A DNA stretch of 64,000 nucleotides from JAHRAW01 sp963693025. Lineage in GTDB: Bacteria; Pseudomonadota; Gammaproteobacteria; Arenicellales; Poriferihabitantaceae. Where the stretch lies: positions 682,001 through 746,000 of the forward strand of contig OY843749.1 in assembly GCA_963693025.1 (NCBI GenBank), in the 5' to 3' direction. Every line of letters starts with the position of its first letter. Positions within the stretch are counted from its first letter, which is position 1. The notes beneath the pieces were generated by a model. The model was not told the origin of the DNA and searched no databases. It saw only the letters and a program-made list of their open reading frames with translations. Position numbers and translations under genes: made by a program. Positions 25,486-34,679 of this stretch are shown here, piece after piece.

Positions 25486-26270
25486 GGGGCTTCCGAAAGC
25501 GCGCGCACGCTTGCCTCGCTTGAGATGATTCGCCGGCGCAGTGGTGCGCCGCCACCGCCGCCGTCTTGTTCGACGATGAGCGCGCCGCCGCGGTCGATGC
25601 CGCGCACGATGCCGGTGAACGATTCCGACGGCAGTCGCACCGACACCGCGCGGTTGCCGTGACTGTTCAAGGCATTCCATTCGCCGACAAACTGCGCAAA
25701 GCCGCGCTCGCAAAATCGCCGCAGATAACGGCAGTGAGAAATGATGAGCGCCGCCGCCAGCCGGTCGCGGTCGATGGCGTGTCCGAGCGCGCGCAAGTCG
25801 GTTCGCTCGTCGGCGATGCGCTCGCATGATGGCGGAATGCTAACATTGATTCCCATGCCGACGACAGCGTTCGCGCCGCTCAACTCGGTCAGCACGCCGC
25901 CGAGTTTTTTGCCGCGCGCCATCAGGTCGTTGGGCCATTTCAAACCGAGCGCGTCAACGCCGATGCGGCGCAGACCGTCAACGATTGCCAAGCCTGAGAC
26001 CAGCGACAATCCGGTGGCGGCGGCGTCACCGAGATTCCAGCCGATGGACAGCAACACCGCGCTTGAGCGCGGCGCGCGCCACGACTTCCCGCGCCGCCCG
26101 CGCCCCGCGCTCTGCCATTCGGTCAGGCAGACCTTGGCGTGGATGTCGCGCTGCTTCATCAACCAACTGTTGGTCGAGTCGATTTCCGCGAACCAATGGA
26201 CTTTGCCCGCGGACGCCACGCCCGCCTGCTGCAGCAACGCATCGATTTGCTCCGGGCTATGAGTGCTCAC
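25482..26270 (-). CDS. birA: Biotin-protein ligase, without the DNA-binding domain
   Basis: 262 residues. Catalytic domain with EIDSTNSWL, the biotinyl-AMP loop GRGRRGKSW, LKWPNDLM and GKKLGGVLTE, then the C-terminal SH3-like domain. The N-terminal winged helix of bifunctional BirA repressors is absent, so this is a ligase only. The start is GTG 26270; no better ATG is in frame. First gene of birA-coaX-SPOR, with ATGA coupling to coaX. Confidence 0.92.
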   Translation of the reverse strand: MSTHSPEQIDALLQQAGVASAGKVHWFAEIDSTNSWLMKQRDIHAKVCLTEWQSAGRGRRGKSWRAPRSSAVLLSIGWNLGDAAATGLSLVSGLAIVDGLRRIGVDALGLKWPNDLMARGKKLGGVLTELSGANAVVGMGINVSIPPSCERIADERTDLRALGHAIDRDRLAAALIISHCRYLRRFCERGFAQFVGEWNALNSHGNRAVSVRLPSESFTGIVRGIDRGGALIVEQDGGGGGAPLRRRIISSEASVRALSEAP

Positions 26271-26373
26271 GGTGTTGAATAGGGTCGGCGATTGAGTGGC
26301 GAATCTTATTGCTTAGCGCGCAAAGAAGCGATAGGGTAAGCGCTTGCTTTGTTCGGTATTTCCCCACCATTTT

Positions 26374-27534
26374 ATGACTCAGCGCAACCCGACCCGCGAG
26401 GTCAAAATCGGGCGTCTCACCATCGGCAACGATCACCCGGTCGCCGTGCAGAGCATGTGCGCGACGCCGACCACGGATGTGGAAGCCACGCTCGCGCAGT
26501 TGCGCGCGCTGCATCGCGCCGGCGCCGACATCGTGCGCGTTGCGGTGGACAACAAGAAGGACGCCGAGGCGTTGATTGAGGTGCGCCGGCGCGCGGCGTC
26601 CGACATCGCCGCCGCCACCGCCGCCGCCGCCGCCCCCGTATTGAGCGTGGATTTGCAAGAGAACTACCGGTTGGCGGAAACGCTGGCGCCGCATGTGGAC
26701 AAAATTCGCTACAACCCAGGGCATTTATACCACCACGAGCGCGCCAAGTCGTGGCGGCAGAAGGTGGAGTTTTTGGCGGAGGTGGCGGCGCGGCACGACT
26801 GCGCGTTGCGAGTCGGCGTCAATGCGGGCTCGGTGGACCCGGCTAAGCGCGACGCCGAGCGGGATGGCGATTCGGTCGCGCCGATGGTGGAGAGCGCGCT
26901 GGAACACAGCGAATGGCTCGACCGCCTCGGGTTCACCCGCTACTGCGTGTCGCTCAAGGATTCCGACCCGCGCAAGGTCATCGACGCCTGCCGACGCTTC
27001 GCGCAGGCGCGCCCGGACATTCCGCAACATCTCGGCGTGACCGAAGCCGGAATGCCGCCGGAGGGCATTGAGAAAACCCGCATCGCTTTCGAGCAACTGA
27101 TTAGCCGGGGAATCGGCGACACCGTGCGCGTGTCGCTGACCCTGCGCGATGCGGAGAAACATCGCGAGATTAGCGCCGGGCGGAAGATTCTGGCGGACAT
27201 CGCCGCCGGGCGGGTCAGGACGGTGGTGCGTTTCAACGACGACCGGCTAAACCTGATTAGTTGCCCGAGTTGCTCGCGCGTGGAAAATCAGGCGTTCATC
27301 GACCTCGCGCAGCAAGTCAGGGAGCGCACGCGCTACGCGCAGGCGCACGCGATTACGATTGCGGTGATGGGCTGCCGCGTGAATGGGCCCGGCGAGACCG
27401 ACGACGCCGACCTCGGGCTATGGTGCGGGCCCAACTATGTCAACCTGAAAAAGCGCGGCGAGAAAGTGGGCGCGTTCAAATACGACCAAATCCTCGACCG
27501 GCTGGACCGGGAATTGCGCTCGCTCATCAACTGA
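26374..27534 (+). CDS. ispG: 4-hydroxy-3-methylbut-2-enyl diphosphate synthase
   Basis: 386 residues. TIM-barrel start (TREVKIGRLTIGNDHPVAVQSM) and a C-terminal [4Fe-4S] domain with Cys297, Cys300 and Cys334 (MGCRVNGPGE) plus Glu341 as fourth ligand. Makes HMBPP from MEcPP in the non-mevalonate isoprenoid pathway. An alanine-rich expansion (AAATAAAAA, about residues 77-87) is coded by a GCC run. ATG 26374 is the family start. The next gene begins 5 bp after the stop. Confidence 0.95.
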   Translation: MTQRNPTREVKIGRLTIGNDHPVAVQSMCATPTTDVEATLAQLRALHRAGADIVRVAVDNKKDAEALIEVRRRAASDIAAATAAAAAPVLSVDLQENYRLAETLAPHVDKIRYNPGHLYHHERAKSWRQKVEFLAEVAARHDCALRVGVNAGSVDPAKRDAERDGDSVAPMVESALEHSEWLDRLGFTRYCVSLKDSDPRKVIDACRRFAQARPDIPQHLGVTEAGMPPEGIEKTRIAFEQLISRGIGDTVRVSLTLRDAEKHREISAGRKILADIAAGRVRTVVRFNDDRLNLISCPSCSRVENQAFIDLAQQVRERTRYAQAHAITIAVMGCRVNGPGETDDADLGLWCGPNYVNLKKRGEKVGAFKYDQILDRLDRELRSLIN

Positions 27535-27539
27535 CCGAC

Positions 27540-29627
27540 ATGACCGCAAGCCCCGCCACCTGGCATAACAGCGTCTGCCCGCACGACTGCCCGTCCGCCT
27601 GCGCGCTGGAAGTCGAGAAACTCGCGCCCGCGCGGATTGGCCGCGTGCGCGGCTCGAAGCACAACGACTACACCGCCGGCGTGATTTGCGCCAAGGTCTC
27701 GCAATACGCCGAGCGCGTTCATCATCCCGACCGGCTGACGCGCCCGTTGCGGCGCGTCTCCGCCAAGTCGGAGTCGGGCGATCCCGCCTTCGCGCCCATC
27801 GGCTGGGACGAGGCGCTCGACCTCGTCAGCGAGCGATTTGCCGGCGCGGACCGCGAGTTCGGCGCCGAGTCGGTGTGGCCCTATTACTACGGCGGCACCA
27901 TGGGCTTGGTTCAGCGCGACGGCATCATTCGCCTGAGCAACGCGCTCGGTTACTCCGGCTTGCAAAAAACCATTTGCGTGCAAATCGCGTATGACGGCTG
28001 GTGCGCCGGCGCCGGCGCATTGCTCGGGGCGGACGGCAGGGAGATGGCGGAAAGCGAGTTGATTGTGGTCTGGGGTTGCAACGCCGCCGCCACGCAAATC
28101 AACGTGATGACGCATATCAGCAAAGCGCGCAAACGCGGCGCCAAGTTGGTGGTCATCGACCCTTACCAAAACGCCACCGCCAAAATCGCCGACCTCCACC
28201 TCGCGCCGCGACCGGGCAGCGACGGCGCGCTCGCCTGCGCGGTCATGCATTTGTTGTTTGCGAACGGTCACGCCGACCGCGACTACTTGGCGAAATACAG
28301 CGACGACGCCGACCGGCTGGAGCGCCACTTGCAAACCAGGGGAGCCGAATGGGCGGCGGCGATTACGGGTCTTGCGCCCGCACAAATCACCGAGTTCGCC
28401 GACCTGTATGGCGGCGCCAAAAAGAGTTACATCCGCTTGGGAATCGGTTTTTCCAGAAGCCGCAACGGCGCGGTCAACACGCACGCGGTTTCCTGCCTGC
28501 CGATGGTGACCGGCGCGTGGCAACACCGCGGCGGCGGCGCATTGCTGTCAACGACCAACGCGTTTCACGTCGATGAGCAATTGATTCAGGGGCTGGATTT
28601 GGTCGGCGATGACGATGGTGCGCCCGCGCGCGTGCTGGATATGTCGTTGATTGGGCGCATTCTGTGCGGCGACCGCGTGGCGTTGCAGGGCGGCCCGCCG
28701 GTCAAGGCGATGCTCATCCAGAACACCAACCCGATGCTGGTGGCGCCCGACCTTGCCGCGGTCAAGCGCGGGTTTGAGCGCGACGATTTGTTCGTGTGCG
28801 TGCACGAGCAGTTCATGACCGAGACCGCGCGGATGGCGGATTTGATTCTGCCGGCGACTATGTTCGTGGAGCACGACGACCTGTATCGCAGTTACGGACA
28901 CACCTTTTTGCAGGTCGGCGAAAAGGTCGTTGAACGCCCCGCTGAGTGCCGCTCCAACCACGAGGTGATTGTCGCGCTGGCGGAGCGCCTGGGGGTCGGC
29001 GGCGCGCACGCCGGCTTCGGGCTGAGCGCGCTTGAGTTGGTGGATGAAACGCTGCAACGCTCCGGCTATCCCGCCAGAGAGTCGTTCACCAACCGCCACT
29101 TCATCGACTGCGCGCCGCCCTTCGAGTCGGCGCATTTTCTCGACGGCTTCCACTGGCCCGACAAAAAGTTTCGCTTCGCGCCCGACTGGTCTGCCATCGG
29201 TCCCTATGCGTCGGGAATGCCGGCGCTGCCCGACCACTGGGATGTCATCGACAACACCACGGACGAGCATCCGCTGCGGCTGGTGGCGGCGCCGGCGCGC
29301 GGCTATCTCAACAGCACCTTCAACCAATCGCCCTCGTCGGTTGCCTACCAGAAGCGCCCGCAACTCAAAATCAACCCCGCCACCGCCGCGCGATTCGGCG
29401 TGGCGGACGGGCGCAAGGTGGTGGTCGGCAACCGCCGCGGCAGCGTGACGGTGACCGCGAAATACATCGACAACACCCAGGCCGACACCGTGGTGGTCGA
29501 AGGCATCTGGCCCGCCGCCGCATTCCCCGAAGGCATCGGCATCAACCTGCTAATCGACTCCGCCCCGGTCGCACCCAACGGCGGCGCGGCGTTTCACGAC
29601 ACCGCGGTGTGGGTCAAGCCGGTGTGA
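27540..29627 (+). CDS. Molybdopterin-dependent oxidoreductase with N-terminal [4Fe-4S] site
   Basis: 695 residues of the DMSO-reductase superfamily. Cys13, Cys17, Cys21 and Cys50 form the N-terminal 4Fe-4S site (SVCPHDCPSAC); WGCNAAATQINVMTHISKA, VIDPYQN and QNTNPMLVAPD are cofactor-domain motifs, with the molybdopterin dinucleotide-binding domain at the end. No twin-arginine signal is seen, so it is probably cytosolic. Substrate unknown; no electron-transfer subunit is adjacent. It is converged on by a trimethylamine dehydrogenase-like gene. The start is ATG 27540, just after ispG. Confidence 0.88.
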   Translation: MTASPATWHNSVCPHDCPSACALEVEKLAPARIGRVRGSKHNDYTAGVICAKVSQYAERVHHPDRLTRPLRRVSAKSESGDPAFAPIGWDEALDLVSERFAGADREFGAESVWPYYYGGTMGLVQRDGIIRLSNALGYSGLQKTICVQIAYDGWCAGAGALLGADGREMAESELIVVWGCNAAATQINVMTHISKARKRGAKLVVIDPYQNATAKIADLHLAPRPGSDGALACAVMHLLFANGHADRDYLAKYSDDADRLERHLQTRGAEWAAAITGLAPAQITEFADLYGGAKKSYIRLGIGFSRSRNGAVNTHAVSCLPMVTGAWQHRGGGALLSTTNAFHVDEQLIQGLDLVGDDDGAPARVLDMSLIGRILCGDRVALQGGPPVKAMLIQNTNPMLVAPDLAAVKRGFERDDLFVCVHEQFMTETARMADLILPATMFVEHDDLYRSYGHTFLQVGEKVVERPAECRSNHEVIVALAERLGVGGAHAGFGLSALELVDETLQRSGYPARESFTNRHFIDCAPPFESAHFLDGFHWPDKKFRFAPDWSAIGPYASGMPALPDHWDVIDNTTDEHPLRLVAAPARGYLNSTFNQSPSSVAYQKRPQLKINPATAARFGVADGRKVVVGNRRGSVTVTAKYIDNTQADTVVVEGIWPAAAFPEGIGINLLIDSAPVAPNGGAAFHDTAVWVKPV

Positions 29628-29645
29628 GTGACGGCGGCGGCGGTT

Positions 29646-31763
29646 TCACACTTCCACATACTCGCGCTTGAACGGCACCGCGTCGGGGTCCACGGCGTGG
29701 CCGAACTCGCGGGCGAAGCGGTGGCCCTCGTAGACCGCCGCGGCGATGGTGGCGGGGGCGAGGCAGTCGCCGATGCGAGCGAGCGAGGTGATGCCGGCGT
29801 GTTGTAGCGCGTCGCGGTCGGCGTCCAGTTCCAGATAGAGCGATTCGCGCGGGCGGCGGGCGGTCACCAACACCAGCGTGGCGGCGGCGACGGTGCGCGT
29901 GTCATCGCTGGCGACATGCCGCAACACCACGCGCCCTTCGCCGGCGTGGTCGAGTTTGTGTTTTTCGATGAGGGTCACGCCGAGGGCGTGCAGGCGGCGC
30001 TCGATGTGGGCTTGCTCCAGCGTGTTGTGCGTCCACGCGGACACGTCGGCGGCGGGCGTGACCAGCGTGACGCCGGCGCACGCATCCGAGGCCGCCAGTT
30101 TTTCGGCGATGACGCCGCCCATGTAGTAGTGGTCGTCGTCGTAAATCACCACCTCGCCAGCGATGGCGGTGGCGGTCGCGGCGTCGGCGGCCATGATGTC
30201 GTCCGGGCTGATGAACTTCACGCTGCCGTCGTTGGCAATCGGTTGGCGGTGCGTTCTGCCGATGCCGTTGCGCTCCCAGCGCGCGCCGGTGGCGATGACG
30301 ACGTGGCGCGCGCCCAACTCGCGGGCGAATTCCCGCACCTGCCCGGCGTCCAGTTCGCTGTGCGCGAAGGTGTGCACCTGCGGCAGTTTTGCCAGTTGCC
30401 CCAAGCGGTAATCCGCGACGCGCTTCCAGGTGCTCAAGCCGGGCAATTCGCTTTCGCGCAAGACCCTGCCGCCCAGTTGCGGCGCGGCTTCGGCGAGGGT
30501 CACGCGGCAGCCCCTGCGCCCCAGCGACATGGCCGCCTCCAAACCCGCGGGTCCGCCGCCGACGATGAGCACCGTTGCCTCGGCGTCGGCGGTGGCGTCG
30601 GCGGTGGCGGTCACCGGGTCGATTGTTTCCGGGTGCCAGCCGCGCCGATGCTCCTCGCCCATCGTCGGATTTTGCGTGCAGCGAATCGGGCGGATGGTCA
30701 TGTCGCCGGACACGCAGATGTTGCAGCCGATGCATTCACGAATGTCGTCCGCCCGCCCCGCTTCAATCTTGGCGGGCAGAAACGGGTCGGCAATCGACGG
30801 GCGCGCGGCGCCGATGAGATCCAGCACGCCGCGCGCAATCAGCGATGCCATCGTGTCGGGCGAAGTGAACCGCCCGACCCCGACCACCGGTTTGCCGGTG
30901 ACTTGCTTGACGAAGGCGGTGTATTTTTCCTGATGGTTCTCCTCGGCAAAGCGCGCGCTCATCGAATCGTTCGACCAGTCGCTGAGGTTGACGTCCCACA
31001 AGTCGGGCAATTCTGCCAACATCTCCACCACCTCGCGCCCTTCGTGTTGCGCGCTGATGCCGTCTTCGCCTGCCAACTCATCGACCGCAAAACGCAACGC
31101 GACGCCGCAACGGTCGCCGACCGCGTCTTTGGTGTCGCTAAGCAGTTCGCGCAAAAAACGCACGCGGTTCTCCAAACTGCCGCCGTATTCGTCGCTGCGT
31201 TGGTTGCGGCGTTTGGAGATGAAGTGGAACGGCAACGCCAGGTCGTGACCCGCATACACATACACGATGTCAAAACCAATATCGCGCGCGCGCAACGCCG
31301 CCTTGCGATGCCATCGCCGGACGTTGGCAATGTCGCGCTTGCTCATCGCATAAGCCTGCGCCGGCTCATAACTGTCAACCAACATCGCCGACACGCCCAT
31401 CGCCGGTAAGCGGCTGTATAAATTAGCGGACGCGTGACCATTGTGGGTAATCTCAATCGCCGCCAGCGAGTCGTGCCGATGCACCGCCTCCACCATCAAC
31501 CACAACCGCTTGGCATCGCCGTCATCCCACAACCGCCCCTCGATATAAGGCGACCACTCCGAACTCGGATGAATTTCCACCTCCTGAGTAGAAACCACCC
31601 CCCAACCTCCCTCAGCCTTAATACCCCGCTGACACGCCTCCCCCCGAGGATAAACATGCCCCATGCCGTTGCAGTGCGGCACCTGATAAAACCGGTTGCG
31701 GCTGGTGACGGGACCGATTTGCACCGGCTCAAACAGAATGTCGTAACGAGGGTCGCGGGGCAT
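29646..31763 (-). CDS. Trimethylamine dehydrogenase-family flavoprotein
   Basis: 705 residues with the full three-part layout: FMN TIM barrel, [4Fe-4S] site and FAD/ADP-binding C-terminal domain. FEPVQIGPVTSRNRFYQVPH is followed by Cys31, equivalent to TMADH Cys30, which covalently binds 6-S-cysteinyl-FMN. The active-site Tyr-x-x-His is kept (YVYAGHDLALPF), as is the cluster motif CIGCNICVSG...IRC. Oxidative N-demethylation of a methylated amine is the likely reaction; electron acceptor ETF by analogy. The substrate-pocket aromatics were not checked, so trimethylamine itself is unproven. Confidence 0.85.
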   Translation of the reverse strand: MPRDPRYDILFEPVQIGPVTSRNRFYQVPHCNGMGHVYPRGEACQRGIKAEGGWGVVSTQEVEIHPSSEWSPYIEGRLWDDGDAKRLWLMVEAVHRHDSLAAIEITHNGHASANLYSRLPAMGVSAMLVDSYEPAQAYAMSKRDIANVRRWHRKAALRARDIGFDIVYVYAGHDLALPFHFISKRRNQRSDEYGGSLENRVRFLRELLSDTKDAVGDRCGVALRFAVDELAGEDGISAQHEGREVVEMLAELPDLWDVNLSDWSNDSMSARFAEENHQEKYTAFVKQVTGKPVVGVGRFTSPDTMASLIARGVLDLIGAARPSIADPFLPAKIEAGRADDIRECIGCNICVSGDMTIRPIRCTQNPTMGEEHRRGWHPETIDPVTATADATADAEATVLIVGGGPAGLEAAMSLGRRGCRVTLAEAAPQLGGRVLRESELPGLSTWKRVADYRLGQLAKLPQVHTFAHSELDAGQVREFARELGARHVVIATGARWERNGIGRTHRQPIANDGSVKFISPDDIMAADAATATAIAGEVVIYDDDHYYMGGVIAEKLAASDACAGVTLVTPAADVSAWTHNTLEQAHIERRLHALGVTLIEKHKLDHAGEGRVVLRHVASDDTRTVAAATLVLVTARRPRESLYLELDADRDALQHAGITSLARIGDCLAPATIAAAVYEGHRFAREFGHAVDPDAVPFKREYVEV

Positions 31764-31850
31764 GGGGTGGTTGCTCTGGGTGATGCTTTGGAGAATTATA
31801 GAGTGAATTCAACCTAACTCGTCATTCATTACTCGTCATTCCCCCTACTT

Positions 31851-32222
31851 CGTCTCTCGAGCGTTAGTGTCCGTTGCCGCCGCGCTTTTTCTTTTAAGCG
31901 GCGGCTTACGGACACTTACGTCCTCGGGAATCTCCCTAAGACTGGCACGGGCTTTGTTGGAGTTCACGGTAGACTTAGGGAGATTCCCGAAGGTGATGAA
32001 AAATATAGTCGCTATCCAGCCTGTGTAAAAACTCTCCGCATATCGAAAGGGTGGGAAAATACTCATCAGAATCGCATAAAAACAGGGGCGAGATGGGAAA
32101 CTTATCCCTTTTTATGAGAGTTTTTGCTATGTCGGTGGGAAAATTTTTCATGCGCCGCTTGATTTTTGGAATTTTTACACTGCCTGTATCGCTCCTTATT
32201 TTTCTATCATTCGAGAATGACG
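31851..32222 (+). repeat. Palindromic intergenic repeat, copy 8, split by a second miniature element
   Basis: Forward unit with intact hairpins 1 and 2 (31851-32010), interrupted in the A/T-rich tail by a roughly 176-bp insert (32014-32189) and completed by the usual tail and end CATTCGAGAATGACG (to 32222). Short flanking stretches 31764-31850 and 32223-32275 contain extra GTCATTC fragments and no gene. Confidence 0.85.
32014..32189. mobile_element. About 176-bp MITE-like insert with IS256-like ends
   Basis: Imperfect inverted ends matching at about 17 of 21 positions around a GTGTAAAAA core (left 32014-32034, right 32169-32189), a core typical of IS256-family ends. The interior is AT-rich and has no transposase. 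No clean target duplication could be defined, so the exact limits are uncertain by a few bases. Inserted in the tail of repeat copy 8. Confidence 0.6.
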
Positions 32223-32275
32223 AAGTTGTGGAATGACGAAGTTGTGGAATGACGAGTTGTGGAATGACAAAGCGA

Positions 32276-33646
32276 TCACAAATACCAAGCCCCTTCATTC
32301 AGCTCACTTTCCACAAACGCACGATACTCAGCCAACTTACAACTAGTATAAGCATCCAAATACTCCCGCCCGAAATAGTCGGGCAAGACTTGACCATGGC
32401 GGCAGGCTTCAAATGCGCGTTGTGGGTCGAGGGGCATTTGGGGGTCGGGTTGGGCGGCGGCGTTTCCGGTGGCGGGGGGACCCGCGTCGCTGCGGTTGAC
32501 GATGCCGTGGTGGATGCCGGCGAGCAACGCCGCCAGGGTCAGGTAGGGATTGGCGTCGGCGCCGGCTACGCGGTGCTCCAGGCGGCGTTCGCTGCTTGCG
32601 CTCTTCGGCACGCGAATCGCCACGGAGCGGTTTTCGTAACCCCAACTGGGGCTGACCGGCACGTAACTGTCGGGCACAAAACGGCGGTAGGAATTGATGT
32701 TGGGCGCGAAGAGCGCCATCGACTCCGCCAGGGTTTGCTTGAGCCCGCCGATGGCGTGACCGAGCAGCGGGCCCGCGCATGCGGGCGTGCCGTATTCACC
32801 GTCGCCGGCGAAGACGTTGCGCCCGCCGGCGTCGAGCAAACTGATATGCAAGTGCAGCCCGCTGCCGGCGTTGGCGGCGCTCGGCTTGGCCATGAAGGTG
32901 GCTTGCATGCCGTGTTTTTTCGCCACGCACTGAACCGCGCGGCGAAACATCACGCACTGGTCGGCGGCGGCGAGCGGGCGGTCGCTGTGGCGCAGGTTGA
33001 TTTCAAACTGACCGGGGGCGTATTCCGCCGATATGGCGCCGGTTGCGATGCCCTGTTGGGCGCAGGCGTCGCTGACTTCGTGCAAGTAGTGGCTGAAACT
33101 TTCGACTTGGTCGATGCTGTATACCTGAGTGGCGGCGGCGCGCTGTCCGCTGAGCGGTGATAGCGGCGGTTGAATGCGTTGACCATTGTCGTGCGCCGGG
33201 TCAATCAGATAGAACTCAATCTCAAACGCGACCACCGGCGTGAGCCCTAATTCGCCGAAGCGCGCGAGCACCTTGGCGAGCACATTCCTCGGCTCAAAAT
33301 AATAAGGCGCGGCATCCGCGCTTTGCAGGGTCAGCAGAACCTGGGCGGTCGGGTAACGCGCCCACGGCGCCGGCGCCAGCGTGCCGGCGATGGGAATGCC
33401 GACTTCGTCGGGGTCGCCGTCGGAAAACCCCAGCCCTTCGGGGTCATGCGAATCACCGGTGACCGCCAGCAAAAACGACGAGCCGGGCAACATCATGCCG
33501 CCGCTGAAAACCTTCTCGGCCATGTCAACCGGATAACGCTTGCCGCGAATCACGCACGACAAATCGCACAAGACCGCATCCAGATATTGCGTGTCGGGGT
33601 GGCGTTGCAGATACGCGCCGAGGGGCGTGGGGTGGGTGGCGTTCAT
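32276..33646 (-). CDS. Glutamine synthetase-family gamma-glutamylamine ligase (PuuA-like)
   Basis: 456 residues. VIRGKRYPV, YYFEPRNVL, VAFEIEFYLIDP, SAEYAPGQFEINL, GSGLHLHISL and EHRVAGADANPYL match the gamma-glutamylputrescine synthetase branch of glutamine synthetases, not GlnA itself. It ligates glutamate to an amine such as putrescine using ATP. The oxidase and aldehyde dehydrogenase of a full Puu route are not here. The start ATG overlaps the upstream EamA gene's stop (ATGA), suggesting import or export of its substrate by that transporter. Confidence 0.85.
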   Translation of the reverse strand: MNATHPTPLGAYLQRHPDTQYLDAVLCDLSCVIRGKRYPVDMAEKVFSGGMMLPGSSFLLAVTGDSHDPEGLGFSDGDPDEVGIPIAGTLAPAPWARYPTAQVLLTLQSADAAPYYFEPRNVLAKVLARFGELGLTPVVAFEIEFYLIDPAHDNGQRIQPPLSPLSGQRAAATQVYSIDQVESFSHYLHEVSDACAQQGIATGAISAEYAPGQFEINLRHSDRPLAAADQCVMFRRAVQCVAKKHGMQATFMAKPSAANAGSGLHLHISLLDAGGRNVFAGDGEYGTPACAGPLLGHAIGGLKQTLAESMALFAPNINSYRRFVPDSYVPVSPSWGYENRSVAIRVPKSASSERRLEHRVAGADANPYLTLAALLAGIHHGIVNRSDAGPPATGNAAAQPDPQMPLDPQRAFEACRHGQVLPDYFGREYLDAYTSCKLAEYRAFVESELNEGAWYL

Positions 33647-34548
33647 CGAATGTCAGGGTGAGGCTTGCGCGGTACATCGCGCCACGCAATTCGCTCCCGC
33701 CACGCGATGAAGACGCCGCTGCCGACGACGATGGCGGCGCCGAGTAGCGTGGTGGGCGACAGCACTTCGCCGTAGAGCAGAAACCCGACGAGCATCGCCC
33801 ATACCAACACGAAGTAGTTGAACGGTTGCAGTATCACCGCCGGCACCAGCGACAGCGCTTTGATGAGCAGCAAATGACCGATGATGGAAGTCAGGCTGAT
33901 GACCAGCAACCACAGCGCATCGGCGGTGGTCATCGGCTGCCAGTTGAAGGGCGCGATGAGCGCGGCGCCGATGAAGCCGACCACGGCGATGTAGAGAAAC
34001 GAAGTCTCGAAAGAATCGTCGCGCGACACCTTGCGCGTGAGGATGTTATAGAGCGCAAACATGAACGCGGAAGCGAGCGCGATGGCCGCCGCGGGTTGGA
34101 AAACCGCGCTGCCGGGGCGCAGGATGATGAGCGTGCCGATGAACCCGCAACACACCGCAAGCCAGCGCCGCCAGCCGACCGCCTCGCGCAGAAGCGGCAT
34201 CGACAGCGCGGTGATGATGAGCGGGAAGCAGGCGAAGAGCGCGTGGATTTCGGCGAGCCCGAGGAACTGGATGGCATAAGCGAAGACGATGATTTCGCCG
34301 CCAATCAACAACCCGCGAAAAACCTGCAACCCCGGCCACCGCGACCGAAACGCCGCCGCAATCCCAACACGCCGCCCGACATAAATAAGCGCAAACACCG
34401 CAAAAAAGAAAAACCGCACCGCCACAATCTGCGACGCCGCCAGCGTCTGCATCAAATGCTTGGTCAACGCATCCTGCGACGCAAAAAACAACGTGGCGAT
34501 GACCAGCATGATGATGGCTTGGGTGGTGGGATCGCGGGGGGTGGGCAT
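33643..34548 (-). CDS. EamA-family transporter coupled to the PuuA-like gene
   Basis: 301 residues, about ten membrane helices, two EamA domains (first starts IIMLVIATLFFASQDALTKHLM). The 3' end overlaps the PuuA-like start by four bases. ATG 34548 was selected; longer readings extend through non-coding sequence. Substrate unknown, plausibly an amine given the partner. Confidence 0.88.
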   Translation of the reverse strand: MPTPRDPTTQAIIMLVIATLFFASQDALTKHLMQTLAASQIVAVRFFFFAVFALIYVGRRVGIAAAFRSRWPGLQVFRGLLIGGEIIVFAYAIQFLGLAEIHALFACFPLIITALSMPLLREAVGWRRWLAVCCGFIGTLIILRPGSAVFQPAAAIALASAFMFALYNILTRKVSRDDSFETSFLYIAVVGFIGAALIAPFNWQPMTTADALWLLVISLTSIIGHLLLIKALSLVPAVILQPFNYFVLVWAMLVGFLLYGEVLSPTTLLGAAIVVGSGVFIAWRERIAWRDVPRKPHPDIR

Positions 34549-34609
34549 GGATGCGTTGGGGTGGTGGTGAGGCGGCGACCGCCGGTTTGACCGCCGCCGG
34601 CAACATCGG

Positions 34610-34615
34610 ATTATA
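34610..34615 (-). promoter_or_regulatory. Candidate -10 element for the EamA-puuA-like pair
   Basis: TATAAT on the minus strand, 61 bases before the EamA start at 34548, in the 131-bp spacer between the two EamA genes. No convincing -35 is seen. Confidence 0.3.
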
Positions 34616-34679
34616 GGGCGGAAAACCCCGTGCAGGACATCGCCCGCCATCGCCGCGGACAGCCGTAGCCATCGGGCGG

